Shown piece after piece: positions 26,337 to 36,318 of a stretch of 64,000 nucleotides of DNA. Position 1 is the first letter of the stretch. Every line of letters starts with the position of its first letter. The position numbers and the translations under genes are program-made. The stretch covers positions 1 to 64,000 of the forward strand of contig NZ_FTLW01000004.1 in the NCBI RefSeq assembly GCF_900155935.1, read 5' to 3'. Origin of the DNA: Solilutibacter tolerans. Its GTDB lineage: Bacteria; Pseudomonadota; Gammaproteobacteria; Xanthomonadales; Xanthomonadaceae. The notes beneath the pieces were generated by a model. It worked only from the letters and a program-made list of their open reading frames with translations, was not told where the DNA came from and searched no databases.

Positions 26337-27695
26337 ATGGAGCCCCGATTGACTGACAAGCCGAATGGCTGGGCCCTGTGGCCGCTATTGGTGTTTTTGG
26401 GCCTGTTCTTCGGCGCAGGCGTCTATTTCACCGCGCACGGCGAGGCAATGGGCTTCTACACCTTGCGCGCCCCCGTGGCCATCTTGCCGGCGCTGGTGCT
26501 GGCGGCGTGGATCGCGCATCGCCGCAAGGTGGATGCGACCGAGCGCCTATTGGCCGGCATGGGCGACAGCAATGTGATGCTGATGTGCCTTATTTTCCTG
26601 CTGGCGGGCGCGTTCGCGGCTGTGACGCAGGCAGTGGGTGCGGTGGATGCGGTAGTGGGTCTGGCGCTGGGGCATTTGCCGGCGGGTTGGGTGTTGCCCG
26701 GGCTGTTTCTGATTGCCGGCTTCGTGTCGCTGGCCATCGGCAGCTCGATGGGCACGCTGGCCGCGGTGGTGCCGATTGCGCTCGGCGTCGCGGATGCGAC
26801 GGGCCTGCCGGTCGGATTGGTCGTGGCCAGCATCGTGGGCGGCGCAATGTTTGGCGATAACTTGTCGGTGGTGTCGGACACCACCATCGCTGCCACCCGC
26901 ACGCAGGGTGCGCAAATGCGCGACAAATTCCGCGAGAACGTGAAGATCGCATTGCCGGCTGCGCTGCTGGTGCTGGTACTGCTGGCCGTGTTGGGGCGCG
27001 GGCAGTCCGAGGTCGCCTTGCCACCATCCGCATCGCCTTGGCTGGTGTTGCCGTACCTCGTTGTGCTGGGCCTTGCGATCGCCGGCGTCAACGTGCTGGT
27101 GGTATTGGGATGCGGAATCGTGCTGGCTGCTACGTTCGGCTACTGCTTCGGTGCCGAAAGTTACGACGCAGTGCGTTGGGCCAGCGACATCTACAGCGGT
27201 TTCGAGAACATGGTGGAGATCACCCTGCTATCCATCCTGATCGGCGGATTGGCCGAGCTCACGCGGGCGAGTGGCGGGTTGGCGTGGGTCTCCGCGCAAG
27301 TGGCACGCTTCGCGCGTGGGCATGCGGGCCCGCGCAGCGGCGAGGCCAGCATCGCGGCGCTGTCCACGGTGACCGATGTGTTCACCGCCAACAACACGGT
27401 GGCGATTCTCATCAGCGGCAGTCTGGCCCGCGACATCGCCGAGCGTCATGGCGTCACGCCCAGGCGCGCTGCCAGCGTGCTGGACATCTTCAGCTGCGTG
27501 GCCCAAGGGTTGATCCCGTGGGGCGCGCAGATATTGCTCGCGGCGTCATTGGCGAAACTCTCGCCGCTGGAGATTGCAGGGCAGGTGTACTACTGCTGGG
27601 CACTCGGTGCCGTCGCGATCGTGTTCATCGCGATGCCTCGCCTCCAGAAACCTTCAGCAACGATGGAAATCAGCGCGTCGAGACGCGCGAAGTAG
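26337..27695 (+). CDS. NhaC-family Na+/H+ antiporter
   Basis: This 452-residue polytopic membrane transporter belongs to the NhaC-type antiporter group. At least ten hydrophobic helices are visible. Family stretches include LIFLLAGAFAAVTQAVGAVD, IGSSMGTLAAVVPIAL, VASIVGGAMFGDNLSVVSDTTIAATRTQGA and VTDVFTANNTVAILISGSLARDIAERHGV. The conserved acidic residue in MFGDNLS and the TAN-N motif fit an ion pathway. I chose ATG 26337; the much longer frame reads back through the isocitrate dehydrogenase gene and is a shadow. Ion specificity cannot be read from the sequence. A converging terminator lies 66 bases beyond the stop. Confidence 0.88.
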   Translation: MEPRLTDKPNGWALWPLLVFLGLFFGAGVYFTAHGEAMGFYTLRAPVAILPALVLAAWIAHRRKVDATERLLAGMGDSNVMLMCLIFLLAGAFAAVTQAVGAVDAVVGLALGHLPAGWVLPGLFLIAGFVSLAIGSSMGTLAAVVPIALGVADATGLPVGLVVASIVGGAMFGDNLSVVSDTTIAATRTQGAQMRDKFRENVKIALPAALLVLVLLAVLGRGQSEVALPPSASPWLVLPYLVVLGLAIAGVNVLVVLGCGIVLAATFGYCFGAESYDAVRWASDIYSGFENMVEITLLSILIGGLAELTRASGGLAWVSAQVARFARGHAGPRSGEASIAALSTVTDVFTANNTVAILISGSLARDIAERHGVTPRRAASVLDIFSCVAQGLIPWGAQILLAASLAKLSPLEIAGQVYYCWALGAVAIVFIAMPRLQKPSATMEISASRRAK

Positions 27696-27756
27696 ATAAG
27701 GTCACTAGCTGTAGCAAGCTTTCGCCATGTCGCCGCAACGACACAACATCCCAAAC

Positions 27757-27782
27757 AAAACAGGCCGCCCAAGGGCGGCCTG
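27757..27782 (-). terminator. strong terminator of the Bax-inhibitor-1 family gene (probably bidirectional)
   Basis: CAGGCCGCCC (27761-27770), AA, then GGGCGGCCTG (27773-27782) form a perfect 10-bp stem. On the minus strand TTTTGTTT follows directly. The plus side has only a weak T-rich tail, so it mainly serves the minus-strand gene. Confidence 0.85.
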
Positions 27783-27806
27783 ATTCTTTGACGATGACGC
27801 GAACAC

Positions 27807-28571
27807 TCAATTGCGCGATTGCAATTTCGACAACAGGCGCAGGATTTCCAGGTAAAGCCAGACCAGTGTCACCATCAAGCCGAACGCGCCGTACCACTCC
27901 ATGTATTTTGGCGCGCCTTTCTCGACGCCGGTCTCGATGAAGTCGAAATCCAGCACCAGATTGAGCGCGGCGATCACGACGACGAACAGGCTGAAGCCGA
28001 TGCCGATCAGGCCGGAGTCGTGGATCATCGGAATCTTGATGCCGAAGAAGCCCAACACGAATGTGGCGAGGTAGACGAGGAAGATGCCGCCGGTCGCGGC
28101 AACCACCCCCAGTTTGAAGTTTTCGGTTGCCTTTATCAGCCCTGAGCGATAGGCCATGAGCAACGCAAACATGATTGCGAAAGTCAGCATGACCGCCTGG
28201 AACACGATGCCTTCGAAGCGCGCGTTGTAGATGGCCGAAATACTGCCGAGGAACAGGCCTTCGACCAGCGCGTAAAGCGGCGCAGTGACCGGCGCCCATT
28301 CTTTTTTGAACACGGTGACGAGCGCGAGCACTAGCCCGCCGATCACGCCGCCCCACAGGTAATACGGAGCGGTGGCGCTGAGGTTGCCGCTGGCATCCAG
28401 GGTCTGCGACCAGGCATAAGCCGCCGTGATGACGGCCAGTAACAACAGCAAGCCGGTTTTGTTGACCGTGCCATTGAGTGTCATTGCGCCACCATCGCGC
28501 GTGACCACAACGCCGGTGGCGGAGTCGAGGAAGGTGGATTCCTTCAGGGCGGGGTTTCCACTGCGAATCAT
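27807..28571 (-). CDS. Bax inhibitor-1/YccA family membrane protein
   Basis: This 254-residue protein with about seven membrane helices belongs to the bacterial YccA/BI-1-like family. The N-terminus SGNPALKESTFLDSATGVVVTRDGGAMTLNGTVNKTGLLLLL is the family start, and the helices carry EGLFLGSISAIYNARFEGIVFQAV and ATGGIFLVYLATFVLG. The C-terminus ends after LVWLYLEILRLLSKLQSRN. E. coli YccA modulates FtsH, and eukaryotic relatives are calcium leak channels; the function here is not determined. It ends at a strong terminator and faces the tRNA cluster promoter. Confidence 0.88.
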   Translation of the reverse strand: MIRSGNPALKESTFLDSATGVVVTRDGGAMTLNGTVNKTGLLLLLAVITAAYAWSQTLDASGNLSATAPYYLWGGVIGGLVLALVTVFKKEWAPVTAPLYALVEGLFLGSISAIYNARFEGIVFQAVMLTFAIMFALLMAYRSGLIKATENFKLGVVAATGGIFLVYLATFVLGFFGIKIPMIHDSGLIGIGFSLFVVVIAALNLVLDFDFIETGVEKGAPKYMEWYGAFGLMVTLVWLYLEILRLLSKLQSRN

Positions 28572-28637
28572 GTCGTGTCCTTGTGCGATCAGGAGGTGGC
28601 CGTGCAGGGCAAAGCATACACAGAGTGCATTCAGTGT

Positions 28638-28666
28638 TTGACAGCACTATGCCGTGGCCCGACAAT
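28638..28666 (+). promoter_or_regulatory. sigma-70 promoter of the tRNA-Pro/Arg/His/Lys cluster
   Basis: TTGACA (28638-28643), a 17-base spacer, then GACAAT (28661-28666). The -35 is perfect. The predicted start is about 45 bases before tRNA-Pro. Confidence 0.65.
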
Positions 28667-28716
28667 GCACGGCCTCGTGGCATCGGTTCGATGCGGCGGC
28701 GGGACCGGTACTCCGG

Positions 28717-28793
28717 CGGGGTATAGCGCAGTCTGGTAGCGCGCCTGCTTTGGGAGCAGGATGTCGGGGGTTCGAATCCCTCTACCCCGACCA
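28717..28793 (+). tRNA. tRNA-Pro (TGG)
   Basis: A 77-base cloverleaf with encoded CCA. The anticodon arm CCTGC-TTTGGGA-GCAGG gives anticodon TGG, and GGTTCGAATCC forms the T arm. It is the first of four tRNAs behind one promoter. Confidence 0.97.
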
Positions 28794-28830
28794 CCACTGG
28801 TGCCGTCGACGATGCGACAATCCGAAACGG

Positions 28831-28907
28831 GCGCCCGTAGCTCAATCGGATAGAGCACCGGCCTTCTAAGCCGGTGGTTGCAGGTTCGATTCCTGCCGGG
28901 CGCGCCA
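28831..28907 (+). tRNA. tRNA-Arg (TCT)
   Basis: A 77-base cloverleaf with encoded CCA. The anticodon arm CCGGC-CTTCTAA-GCCGG gives anticodon TCT, and the acceptor GCGCCCG pairs with CGGGCGC. Confidence 0.97.
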
Positions 28908-28936
28908 GCTTCCGGCAACACGAAAACGCTTCAATG

Positions 28937-29013
<77 letters not shown>

Positions 29014-29066
29014 TTTTTGCGACGGGATTGCAGCAGGGCATCGCGCTCCGCTACAATTTTCAGCTC

Positions 29067-29142
29067 GGGCCGTTAGCTCAGTTGGTAGAGCAGTTGACTC
29101 TTAATCAATAGGTCCAAGGTTCGAATCCTTGACGGCCCACCA
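29067..29142 (+). tRNA. tRNA-Lys (CTT)
   Basis: A 76-base cloverleaf with encoded CCA. The anticodon loop CTCTTAA gives CTT, the rarer lysine isoacceptor. A terminator follows nine bases later, so it is the last tRNA of this transcript. Confidence 0.96.
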
Positions 29143-29150
29143 AACCCGAG

Positions 29151-29179
29151 AAGCCCGGCCTCGCGCCGGGCTTTCTTTT
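29151..29179 (+). terminator. terminator after tRNA-Lys
   Basis: AAGCCCGGC (29151-29159), a 5-base loop, GCCGGGCTT (29165-29173), then TCTTTT. It separates the four upstream tRNAs from tRNA-Leu. Confidence 0.85.
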
Positions 29180-29199
29180 GGCAGAATGGTAATGACATC

Positions 29200-29284
<85 letters not shown>

Positions 29285-29477
29285 TCCCAGGATCAATCAG
29301 GCCCCTTTCGGTATTGAAGCCGGTGGGGATGTCGCGTGGGCGAGGTGCAAATATCCCTTCGCGGCTGGCGCGTCAGGCTGAAATCCGCCAAACTAATGCG
29401 TTCGGCGCATCGTTCACGCGATCGCCCCAATGCAACCACGGATAAAGACCACCGGCGAGCAGGTGGCAGGAGTTCTT

Positions 29478-30776
29478 ATGCAGGTTTCGATCGAATCCAC
29501 CGGTGATCTTGGCCGCCGCGTGGTGTTCCGCGTTCCGACCGCCGACCTCGAAGGTCGCGTGGGCAGCCGCCTGCGCGAGATCGCGCGCGACGCCCGCATC
29601 AAGGGCTTCCGTCCGGGCAAGGTGCCGACCAGCGTGATTGAGAAGCGCTACGGCCCGCAGGTGCGCGCCGAGATCCTTGACAACCTGCTGCGCGAAGGCT
29701 TTGGCGACGCGTTGCGCGAAGAGACCTTCCAGATTGCCGGCAGCCCGCGTATCGAGCCGTCCGACGAAGCCGCCGGCGAAGGCGAGCTGGCCTACGTGGC
29801 CGATTTCGAAGTGGTGCCGGAATTTGGCGACATCGACCTTGGCAAGCTCAACATCACCCGTCATACCTCGGCGGTGGAAGATGCGGACATCGACCGCATG
29901 ATCGAGAACCTGCGCGAGCAGCGTCGCAGCTGGTCGCCGGTCACCCGCGAAGCCAAAGACGGTGATCTGGTTGATGTCGAGATGTGGACCGAGGCCGATG
30001 GCGTGCGTCTGCCGACCGAAGGCAGCGAGCGTGGCTCCACCGTGATTGGTAGCGGCATGCTGTTCCCGACCATCGAAGCCGAGCTTGTCGGCCTCAAGGC
30101 CGGTGACGAGAAGACCGCGGAAGTCGCTTTTCCAGCAGAGTGGCCTGTCGCTCCGCTGGCCGGCAAGACTGCCAACGTCAGTCTGAAGGCGTTGCAAGTC
30201 GCCGAGCCGCAGCTGCCGGAAGCCAACCATGCCTTCATCCGCAGCTTTGGCGTGAAGAGCGGTGAGCTGGAAGACTTCCGCAAGGAAATCCGCAGCAACC
30301 TGGAGCGTGAGCTCAAGGGGGCGTTGATGTACCGCCTGCGCCGTGCAGTGGGTGAAGAAATCATCAGCAGCTACAACCACGTCACCATGCCGCCGAAACT
30401 GGTTGAGCTGGAGGCCAAGGCCATGGCCGAGAACGCCGTTCAGCAAGCCCGTGAGCAAGGCCAAGCCATACAGGCGGATCCTGCCAACTTCATGGACGCC
30501 GCAGGCAAGCGCGTGCTGATCGCCCTGTTCACGGGCGAAGTGGCCCGTCGCAACAAGCTGCAGCTGGATCGCGGTCGCCTGATGGAGACGATGCGCCTGA
30601 TCGCTTCGACCTACGAAGAGCCCGACCAGGTCATTGAACTTTACCGAAATGATCCCCAACTCTTGGCTGGACTGCAGAATCGCGTGATGGAAGAGCAGGT
30701 GACCGATTGGGTTGCCGAGCAAGCCCAGCACACCGAGCAGCCCTTACCCTTCCAGGACGCCATCCGCCCCGAGTGA
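29478..30776 (+). CDS. tig: trigger factor (ribosome-associated chaperone)
   Basis: Trigger factor (432 residues, full length) binds the ribosome exit site and shields nascent chains. The N-terminal ribosome-binding domain holds the signature GFRPGKVP ([19 protein letters not shown], near residue 45). The FKBP-type prolyl isomerase domain starts near 150 ([17 protein letters not shown]). The helical C-terminal chaperone arms follow ([33 protein letters not shown]). I chose ATG 29478 because AGGAG lies seven bases upstream. It opens the conserved tig-clpP-clpX-lon block. Confidence 0.96.
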   Translation: MQVSIESTGDLGRRVVFRVPTADLEGRVGSRLREIARDARIKGFRPGKVPTSVIEKRYGPQVRAEILDNLLREGFGDALREETFQIAGSPRIEPSDEAAGEGELAYVADFEVVPEFGDIDLGKLNITRHTSAVEDADIDRMIENLREQRRSWSPVTREAKDGDLVDVEMWTEADGVRLPTEGSERGSTVIGSGMLFPTIEAELVGLKAGDEKTAEVAFPAEWPVAPLAGKTANVSLKALQVAEPQLPEANHAFIRSFGVKSGELEDFRKEIRSNLERELKGALMYRLRRAVGEEIISSYNHVTMPPKLVELEAKAMAENAVQQAREQGQAIQADPANFMDAAGKRVLIALFTGEVARRNKLQLDRGRLMETMRLIASTYEEPDQVIELYRNDPQLLAGLQNRVMEEQVTDWVAEQAQHTEQPLPFQDAIRPE

Positions 30777-30800
30777 TGGTGTCCACAATCCGGAGCCCGC

Positions 30801-31430
30801 ATGAGCAGCCTTGAAACCAAAGCCCTGAACCTGGTGCCGATGGTGGTCGAACAGACCAGCCGCGGCGAGCGCGCTTACGACATCTATTCGCGCCTGCTCA
30901 AAGAGCGGCTGATCTTCATGGTCGGCCCGATCGACGATCACATGGCCAACGTGATCGTCGCCCAGCTGCTGTTCCTGGAAGCTGAAAATCCCGAAAAGGA
31001 AATCAGCATCTACATCAACTCGCCGGGCGGCATCGTCACCGCTGGCATGGCGATCTACGACACCATGCAGTTCATCAAGCCGGACGTGTCCACCACCTGC
31101 ATCGGTCAGGCCGCCTCGATGGGCGCGCTGCTGCTTGCCGCCGGTGCGCCGGGCAAGCGTTACGCCCTGCCGAATTCGCGGGTGATGATCCATCAGCCGC
31201 TGGGTGGATTCCAAGGCCAGGCGACCGACATCGATATCCATGCCCGCGAGATTTTGGGGATGAAGCAGCGCCTGAACGAAATCCTGGCCAAGCACACCGG
31301 CCAGTCGTTCGAGACCATCGCCCACGACACCGAGCGCGACAACTTCAAGTCCGCCGAAGCCGCGCGTGACTACGGCCTCGTTGACCGGGTACTGGAACGC
31401 CGTCCGGAAGACTCGATCCAGCCGAACTAA
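30801..31430 (+). CDS. clpP: ATP-dependent Clp protease proteolytic subunit ClpP
   Basis: ClpP (209 residues) is the serine protease ring that works with ClpX or ClpA. The catalytic triad is Ser106 ([18 protein letters not shown]), His131 ([20 protein letters not shown]) and an Asp near 180. An N-terminal propeptide of about a dozen residues is likely. GGAG lies six bases before the ATG. It follows tig by 24 bases, so the two are probably cotranscribed. A hairpin separates it from clpX. Confidence 0.97.
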   Translation: MSSLETKALNLVPMVVEQTSRGERAYDIYSRLLKERLIFMVGPIDDHMANVIVAQLLFLEAENPEKEISIYINSPGGIVTAGMAIYDTMQFIKPDVSTTCIGQAASMGALLLAAGAPGKRYALPNSRVMIHQPLGGFQGQATDIDIHAREILGMKQRLNEILAKHTGQSFETIAHDTERDNFKSAEAARDYGLVDRVLERRPEDSIQPN

Positions 31431-31454
31431 TCGGCCAAATCGGCGTCAAAACAG

Positions 31455-31479
31455 CAGGCCCGGCACATCGCCGGGCCTG
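31455..31479 (+). terminator. hairpin between clpP and clpX
   Basis: CAGGCCCGGC (31455-31464) and GCCGGGCCTG (31470-31479) form a perfect 10-bp stem with a 5-base loop. The following TGCTATTCT is only partly T-rich, so this may be a partial terminator or an RNA-processing site. Confidence 0.6.
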
Positions 31480-31554
31480 TGCTATTCTCGGGCTGCAAGC
31501 CGTTTAACAAAGGCTTCACGCAGCACTAAACACGCTTAAATTTAGGTACGACGC

Positions 31555-32847
31555 ATGACCGAAGACCGCAAGGGCCATTCCGGCGACAGCACCAAGATCC
31601 TCTACTGCTCGTTCTGCGGGAAGAGCCAGCACGAGGTCCGGAAATTGATCGCGGGTCCCAGCGTGTTCATTTGCGATGAGTGTGTGGACCTGTGCAACGA
31701 CATCATCCGTGAAGAGCTCACGGAGAAGTCTCAGACTGCACGTAGCGCGCTGCCCAAGCCGAAGGAGATCCTTGAGGTCTTGGACCAATACGTGATCGGT
31801 CAGGCGCGCGCCAAGAAGACGCTCGCCGTCGCCGTGTACAACCACTACAAGCGCATCGAGAGCCGGCAGAAGTCGGACGAGGTGGAGTTGGCCAAGTCCA
31901 ACATCCTTCTGGTCGGGCCGACCGGCTCGGGCAAGACGCTGCTGGCCGAAACGCTGGCGCGCATGCTCAACGTGCCGTTCACCATGGCCGATGCGACCAC
32001 GTTGACCGAAGCGGGTTACGTCGGCGAGGACGTGGAAAACATCATCCAGAAGCTGCTGCAGAAGTGCGACTACGACGTCGACAAGGCGCAGCAGGGCATC
32101 GTCTACATCGACGAGATCGACAAGATCAGCCGCAAGTCCGAGAACCCGTCGATCACCCGCGACGTGTCAGGCGAGGGCGTGCAGCAGGCGCTGTTGAAAC
32201 TGATCGAAGGCACCGTTGCCAGCGTGCCGCCGCAAGGCGGGCGCAAACATCCGCAGCAGGAGTTCCTGCAGGTCGATACGCGCAACATCCTCTTCATCGT
32301 CGGCGGCGCGTTCGCGGGCCTGGACAAGATCATTCAGCAGCGCAGCACCGAGGCCGGCGGGATTGGCTTTGGCGCCAAGGTGAAGTCATCAGAGCGCAAG
32401 GTGGAGATCGGCAAGGTGCTGGCGGATGTGGAGCCGGAAGACCTGATCAAGTTCGGTCTCATTCCCGAATTCGTGGGTCGCCTGCCGGTCGTCGCCACGC
32501 TCGAGGAGCTGGACGAGGCGGCATTGATCTCAATCCTGACCGAGCCCAAGAACGCCATCACCAAGCAGTTCAAGAAGTTGTTCGAGATGGAGGGCGTGGA
32601 GCTCGAATTCCGTCCCGATGCACTGTCGGCGATTGCCAAGAAGGCGCTCAAGCGCAAGACTGGCGCGCGCGGCCTGCGCACGATCGTCGAATCGGTCCTC
32701 CTCGACACCATGTACGACCTGCCATCGCTCGAGAACGTGAGCAAGGTCGTGGTGGACGAATCCGTCATCGAGCACAAGACCGAACCCTTCGTCATCTACG
32801 AAAATCCGCCGGCTGAGCCCGCGATGCCCAAGGCATCCGGTGAGTGA
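31555..32847 (+). CDS. clpX: ATP-dependent Clp protease ATP-binding subunit ClpX
   Basis: ClpX (430 residues) is the AAA+ unfoldase that feeds substrates to ClpP. The N-terminal zinc-binding domain has four cysteines ([10 protein letters not shown] and [11 protein letters not shown], residues about 17-45). Walker A is GPTGSGKT near residue 122, Walker B is [10 protein letters not shown] near 185, the pore loop is GYVG, and the RKH region follows at [13 protein letters not shown]. Sensor 2 is in [10 protein letters not shown]. It is separated from clpP by 124 bases containing a hairpin, so it probably has its own promoter; the upstream sequence is AT-rich, but I could not fix a box. Confidence 0.97.
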   Translation: MTEDRKGHSGDSTKILYCSFCGKSQHEVRKLIAGPSVFICDECVDLCNDIIREELTEKSQTARSALPKPKEILEVLDQYVIGQARAKKTLAVAVYNHYKRIESRQKSDEVELAKSNILLVGPTGSGKTLLAETLARMLNVPFTMADATTLTEAGYVGEDVENIIQKLLQKCDYDVDKAQQGIVYIDEIDKISRKSENPSITRDVSGEGVQQALLKLIEGTVASVPPQGGRKHPQQEFLQVDTRNILFIVGGAFAGLDKIIQQRSTEAGGIGFGAKVKSSERKVEIGKVLADVEPEDLIKFGLIPEFVGRLPVVATLEELDEAALISILTEPKNAITKQFKKLFEMEGVELEFRPDALSAIAKKALKRKTGARGLRTIVESVLLDTMYDLPSLENVSKVVVDESVIEHKTEPFVIYENPPAEPAMPKASGE

Positions 32848-32859
32848 GCTGAACATCGA

Positions 32860-32886
32860 CCCCGGCGCTGCCGGGGTTTTTGTTTT
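32860..32886 (+). terminator. terminator after clpX
   Basis: CCCCGGC (32860-32866), GCT, GCCGGGG (32870-32876), then TTTTTGTTTT. This is a strong intrinsic terminator that separates clpX from lon. Confidence 0.9.
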
Positions 32887-32890
32887 CGCG

Positions 32891-32920
32891 CTTGCCTCTG
32901 GGCAGCGCGGCCCCCATAAA
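32891..32920 (+). promoter_or_regulatory. candidate heat-shock (sigma-32) promoter of lon
   Basis: CTTGCCT (32891-32897), a 14-base gap, then CCCCATAAA (32912-32920). The second half matches the sigma-32 -10 consensus CCCCATNT well, and the first half keeps CTTG of CTTGAA. It lies between the clpX terminator and lon, a known heat-shock gene in E. coli. Confidence 0.6.
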
Positions 32921-32958
32921 GAGATGCAGGGCGGAACTGCCGCCAACTGGAGTGAAAC

Positions 32959-35409
32959 ATGACCCAACAGGACACCCTCATCCCACGCGCCTTACTGCCG
33001 GTGCTGCCGCTGCGCGACGTGGTGGTGTTCCCGCACATGGTGATCCCGCTGTTCGTCGGCCGCGACAAGTCGATCAAGGCGCTGGAGATGGCGATGGAAG
33101 GCGACAAGCGCATCGTGCTGGTCGCGCAGAAATCGGCGGAGACTGATGACCCGGGCGCGGACGATATCTACGAAGTTGGCGCGCTCGCCAACGTGCTGCA
33201 ATTGCTGAAGCTGCCTGACGGCACCATCAAGGTGCTGGTCGAAGGCGTGGGCCGTGCACGCGTATCGAATGTTGAGGAACGCGAAGGTGCGCTCTTGGCC
33301 GAAGTGGACGAGCTGCGCGAGACCACCATCCGCGATGGTCGCGAGCTGGATGCGATTGCGCGTTCCTTGCTTGGCCTGTTCGAGGAATACGTCAAGTCCA
33401 ATCGCAAGCTGCCGCCGGAGCTCATCCAGACATTGTCCGGCATCGAGGAACCCGAGCGTTTCGCCGACACTGTCGCCGCGCACCTCGGCGTGCGTCTGGC
33501 CGACAAACAGAAGTTGCTGGAGACCTTAGATACCGGCGAGCGTCTGGAGATGCTGGTCGGCTTTGTCGATGGCGAGCTCGACGTGCAGCAGCTGGAGAAA
33601 AAGATCCGCGGCCGGGTGAAGTCGCAGATGGAGAAGAGCCAGCGCGAGTACTACCTCAATGAGCAGATGAAGGCGATCCAGAAGGAGCTGGGCGAGGGCG
33701 AGGACGGCAGCAACGAACTCGATGACATCGCGCGCAAGATCGCCGACGCGGGCATGCCCAAGGCGGTCGAGGCCAAGGCCAAGGCCGAATACAACAAGCT
33801 CAAGCAGATGTCACCGATGTCGGCTGAAGCGGGCGTCGTTCGCAACTACCTTGACTGGCTGCTGGGCGTGCCGTGGAAGAAGCGCAGCAAGGTGCGCAAG
33901 GACCTCAAGGCCGCGCAGGACGTGCTGGACGCCGACCATTTTGGCCTGGAGAAGGTGAAGGACCGCATCCTTGAATACCTCGCGGTGCAGTCGCGTGTGT
34001 CGAAGATGAAGGGCCCGATCCTGTGCCTGGTCGGCCCGCCGGGCGTCGGCAAGACGTCCTTGGGTCAATCCATCGCCAAGGCGACCAATCGCAAGTTCGT
34101 GCGCATGGCGCTCGGCGGCGTGCGTGACGAGGCCGAGATTCGTGGCCATCGCCGCACCTATGTCGGCTCGATGCCGGGCCGCATCGTGCAGAACCTCAAC
34201 AAGGTCGGCACCAAGAACCCGCTGTTCGTGCTGGATGAAATCGACAAGATGGCGATGGATTTCCGCGGCGATCCGTCATCGGCATTGCTCGAAGTGCTCG
34301 ATCCTGAGCAGAACCACAGCTTCAACGACCATTATCTGGAAGTGGATCTGGATTTGTCCGAGGTGATGTTCATCGCGACGTCCAACTCGATGAACATCCC
34401 GGGCCCGTTGCTGGACCGCATGGAAGTGATCCGCATCCCCGGCTACACCGAGGAAGAAAAGGTCAACATCGCGATGCGCTATCTCGTGCCGAAGCAGATC
34501 AAGGCGAACGGTCTGCGCGACGGTGAGCTGGAGATCCAGGAAAGCGCGATCCGCGACATCGTGCGTTACTACACGCGCGAATCCGGCGTGCGCAACCTGG
34601 AGCGTGAAGTCGCCAAGGTTGCGCGCAAGGTGGTGAAGGAAATCGCGTTGGCCGGCCCGCAGAAAAAGAAGTCGACGAAGACGATCAAGGTCAGCGACAA
34701 GAACCTTGAGAAGTATCTTGGTGTGCAGCGTTTCGATTTCGGTCGCGCCGAAGCCGACAACGAAATCGGTCTGGTCACGGGTCTCGCGTGGACGGAAGTC
34801 GGCGGCGATCTGCTGCAGATCGAATCGACGCTGGTGCCGGGCAAGGGCGCGCTGATCCTCACCGGTCAGCTGGGCGATGTGATGAAAGAATCCGCATCGG
34901 CGGCGTTGTCGGTCGTGCGTTCGCGCACCGAGCGCTTCGGCATCGACCTCGATTTCCTGTCGAAGTTCGACGTACACGTGCACGTGCCCGATGGCGCGAC
35001 GCCGAAGGACGGCCCGAGTGCAGGCATCGCGATGACGACGGCCTTGGTGTCGATGTTGACCAAGATCCCCGTGCGCGCGGATGTGGCAATGACCGGTGAG
35101 ATCACTCTGCGTGGACGCGTGTCGGCGATCGGCGGCTTGAAGGAGAAGCTATTGGCGGCGCTGCGAGGTGGTATCAAGACCGTCATCATTCCCGATGAGA
35201 ACAAGAAAGATCTGGCGGATATTCCCGCGACCGTGACCCAGCACATGAAGATCGTGCCGGTGAAATGGATCGATGAAGTGCTGGATCTGGCACTGGAACG
35301 CCCGCTGACACCTGCGAATGTTGAGGTGCCTGAAACCGCAGCAGAGGCGGTGATTCCACCCAAGTCTGCGGATGACAAGCGCAAACGCAAGGGTGAAGTC
35401 AAGCACTAG
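32959..35409 (+). CDS. lon: Lon protease
   Basis: Lon (816 residues, full length) is an AAA+ serine protease for misfolded and regulatory proteins. The N-terminal LON domain begins [23 protein letters not shown], and a coiled linker contains [17 protein letters not shown]. Walker A is [15 protein letters not shown] near residue 360, with Walker [10 protein letters not shown] near 420. The protease domain has the catalytic Ser in [12 protein letters not shown] near 686 and the catalytic Lys in [20 protein letters not shown] near 730. The lysine-rich tail ([14 protein letters not shown]) is an extension. GGAG lies six bases before the ATG. A sigma-32-like promoter and the clpX terminator suggest independent heat-shock control. 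Confidence 0.97.
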   Translation: MTQQDTLIPRALLPVLPLRDVVVFPHMVIPLFVGRDKSIKALEMAMEGDKRIVLVAQKSAETDDPGADDIYEVGALANVLQLLKLPDGTIKVLVEGVGRARVSNVEEREGALLAEVDELRETTIRDGRELDAIARSLLGLFEEYVKSNRKLPPELIQTLSGIEEPERFADTVAAHLGVRLADKQKLLETLDTGERLEMLVGFVDGELDVQQLEKKIRGRVKSQMEKSQREYYLNEQMKAIQKELGEGEDGSNELDDIARKIADAGMPKAVEAKAKAEYNKLKQMSPMSAEAGVVRNYLDWLLGVPWKKRSKVRKDLKAAQDVLDADHFGLEKVKDRILEYLAVQSRVSKMKGPILCLVGPPGVGKTSLGQSIAKATNRKFVRMALGGVRDEAEIRGHRRTYVGSMPGRIVQNLNKVGTKNPLFVLDEIDKMAMDFRGDPSSALLEVLDPEQNHSFNDHYLEVDLDLSEVMFIATSNSMNIPGPLLDRMEVIRIPGYTEEEKVNIAMRYLVPKQIKANGLRDGELEIQESAIRDIVRYYTRESGVRNLEREVAKVARKVVKEIALAGPQKKKSTKTIKVSDKNLEKYLGVQRFDFGRAEADNEIGLVTGLAWTEVGGDLLQIESTLVPGKGALILTGQLGDVMKESASAALSVVRSRTERFGIDLDFLSKFDVHVHVPDGATPKDGPSAGIAMTTALVSMLTKIPVRADVAMTGEITLRGRVSAIGGLKEKLLAALRGGIKTVIIPDENKKDLADIPATVTQHMKIVPVKWIDEVLDLALERPLTPANVEVPETAAEAVIPPKSADDKRKRKGEVKH

Positions 35410-35456
35410 ATGACACGTTGCAACATCAAAAAAGCCATGTTTTAACGGGGTTTTTA

Positions 35457-35486
35457 TTGCCCGAGCCGTGTGGCCACTGGTATAAC
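35457..35486 (+). promoter_or_regulatory. candidate sigma-70 promoter of hupB
   Basis: TTGCCC (35457-35462), an 18-base spacer, then TATAAC (35481-35486), about 100 bases before the hupB ATG. It gives a leader of roughly 95 bases. Confidence 0.55.
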
Positions 35487-35589
35487 GGCAAGGTTGCGCT
35501 TCACCGCAAGCGATCACATGCGACCGCATCGGCAGTCGCGATTTTGTAAATCCCGGCGGCATGTCGCCGCTCGACACTAGGAGTCACGA

Positions 35590-35862
35590 ATGAACAAGAC
35601 CGAATTGATTGATCATGTTGCCCAGGCCGCCGGCCTCACCAAGGCTGATGCTGGTCGCGCCGTCGATGCCGTGCTGGGTGGCGTCACTGGTGCCCTCAAG
35701 TCGGGCGACTCGGTCGCGCTGACCGGCTTCGGCACCTTCGAAGTGCGTTCGCGTGCGGCCCGCACCGGCCGCAACCCGAAGACGGGCGAAGCGCTGCAGA
35801 TCGCTGCTTCGAAGGCTCCGGGCTTCAAGGCTGGCAAGGCGCTCAAGGATGCGGTGAACTAA
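35590..35862 (+). CDS. hupB: DNA-binding protein HU-beta
   Basis: HU (90 residues) is the small histone-like dimer that bends and compacts DNA. The sequence shows the standard start [29 protein letters not shown], the saddle [29 protein letters not shown] with the DNA-intercalating arm RNPKTGE, and a C-terminal helix [18 protein letters not shown] lies about six bases before the ATG. It follows lon as in E. coli, has its own promoter and a strong terminator. Confidence 0.97.
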   Translation: MNKTELIDHVAQAAGLTKADAGRAVDAVLGGVTGALKSGDSVALTGFGTFEVRSRAARTGRNPKTGEALQIAASKAPGFKAGKALKDAVN

Positions 35863-35883
35863 GCATCGCCCAAGCGATATGAG

Positions 35884-35911
35884 AAACCCGGCCATGCGCC
35901 GGGTTTTTCTT
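35884..35911 (+). terminator. terminator after hupB
   Basis: AAACCCGGC (35884-35892), CATGC, GCCGGGTTT (35898-35906), then TTCTT. Confidence 0.88.
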
Positions 35912-35941
35912 TGCCCGCGTGATGTGCGGCTGCGTTATCAT
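35911..35941 (+). promoter_or_regulatory. candidate promoter of tRNA-Val
   Basis: TTGCCC (35911-35916) and TTATCA/TATCAT (35935-35941) are spaced 18-19 bases apart, 14 bases before tRNA-Val. The -35 touches the T-tract of the hupB terminator. Confidence 0.5.
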
Positions 35942-35954
35942 GCGCGTCCCTCGT

Positions 35955-36029
35955 GGGCGCTTAGCTCAGCGGTAGAGCGGCTCCTTTACACGGAGCGGGT
36001 CGGGGGTTCGATCCCCTCAGCGCCCACCA
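35955..36029 (+). tRNA. tRNA-Val (TAC)
   Basis: A 75-base cloverleaf with encoded CCA. The anticodon arm GCTCC-TTTACAC-GGAGC gives anticodon TAC. Confidence 0.97.
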
Positions 36030-36075
36030 TTTTCTTGCGAGGGACGGATGATGCGAATATTTCGTGTCTCCGGTG

Positions 36076-36104
36076 TTGCAAAGTGCCGGGAAGGTCATTA
36101 GACT
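36076..36104 (+). promoter_or_regulatory. sigma-70 promoter of tRNA-Asp
   Basis: TTGCAA (36076-36081), exactly 17 bases, then TAGACT (36099-36104), 12 bases before the mature tRNA start. Confidence 0.75.
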
Positions 36105-36116
36105 TTCCTGCTTCGC

Positions 36117-36193
36117 GGAGCGGTAGTTCAGTTGGTTAGAATGCTGGCCTGTCACGCCGGAGGTCGCGGGTTCGAGTCCCGTCCGCTCCGCCA
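36117..36193 (+). tRNA. tRNA-Asp (GTC)
   Basis: A 77-base cloverleaf with encoded CCA. The anticodon arm CTGGC-CTGTCAC-GCCGG gives anticodon GTC, and the acceptor GGAGCGG pairs with CCGCTCC. Confidence 0.97.
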
Positions 36194-36203
36194 TTGAATC
36201 ATC

Positions 36204-36232
36204 AAAACCCTGCTCTCGAGCAGGGTTTTTTT
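36204..36232 (+). terminator. terminator after tRNA-Asp
   Basis: AAAACCCTGCTC and GAGCAGGGTTTT form a 12-bp stem with a tiny loop, followed by more T residues. Confidence 0.9.
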
Positions 36233-36318
36233 GTACTCATCCACACGCAAACAGCCGTATCCGCTGGATGCGCGCTAAACTGCGTGGCTGAACATGCACG
36301 CGGCCGGAGCCGACAGAA

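Noticed and set aside
28572-28637. Riboswitch or leader in the gap before the tRNA cluster
   Set aside because: The sequence is explained by the Bax-inhibitor gene start and a tRNA promoter; no conserved RNA motif was seen.
29373-30731. 452-residue minus-strand ORF opposite trigger factor
   Set aside because: It is open only because of GC-rich codon bias in tig.
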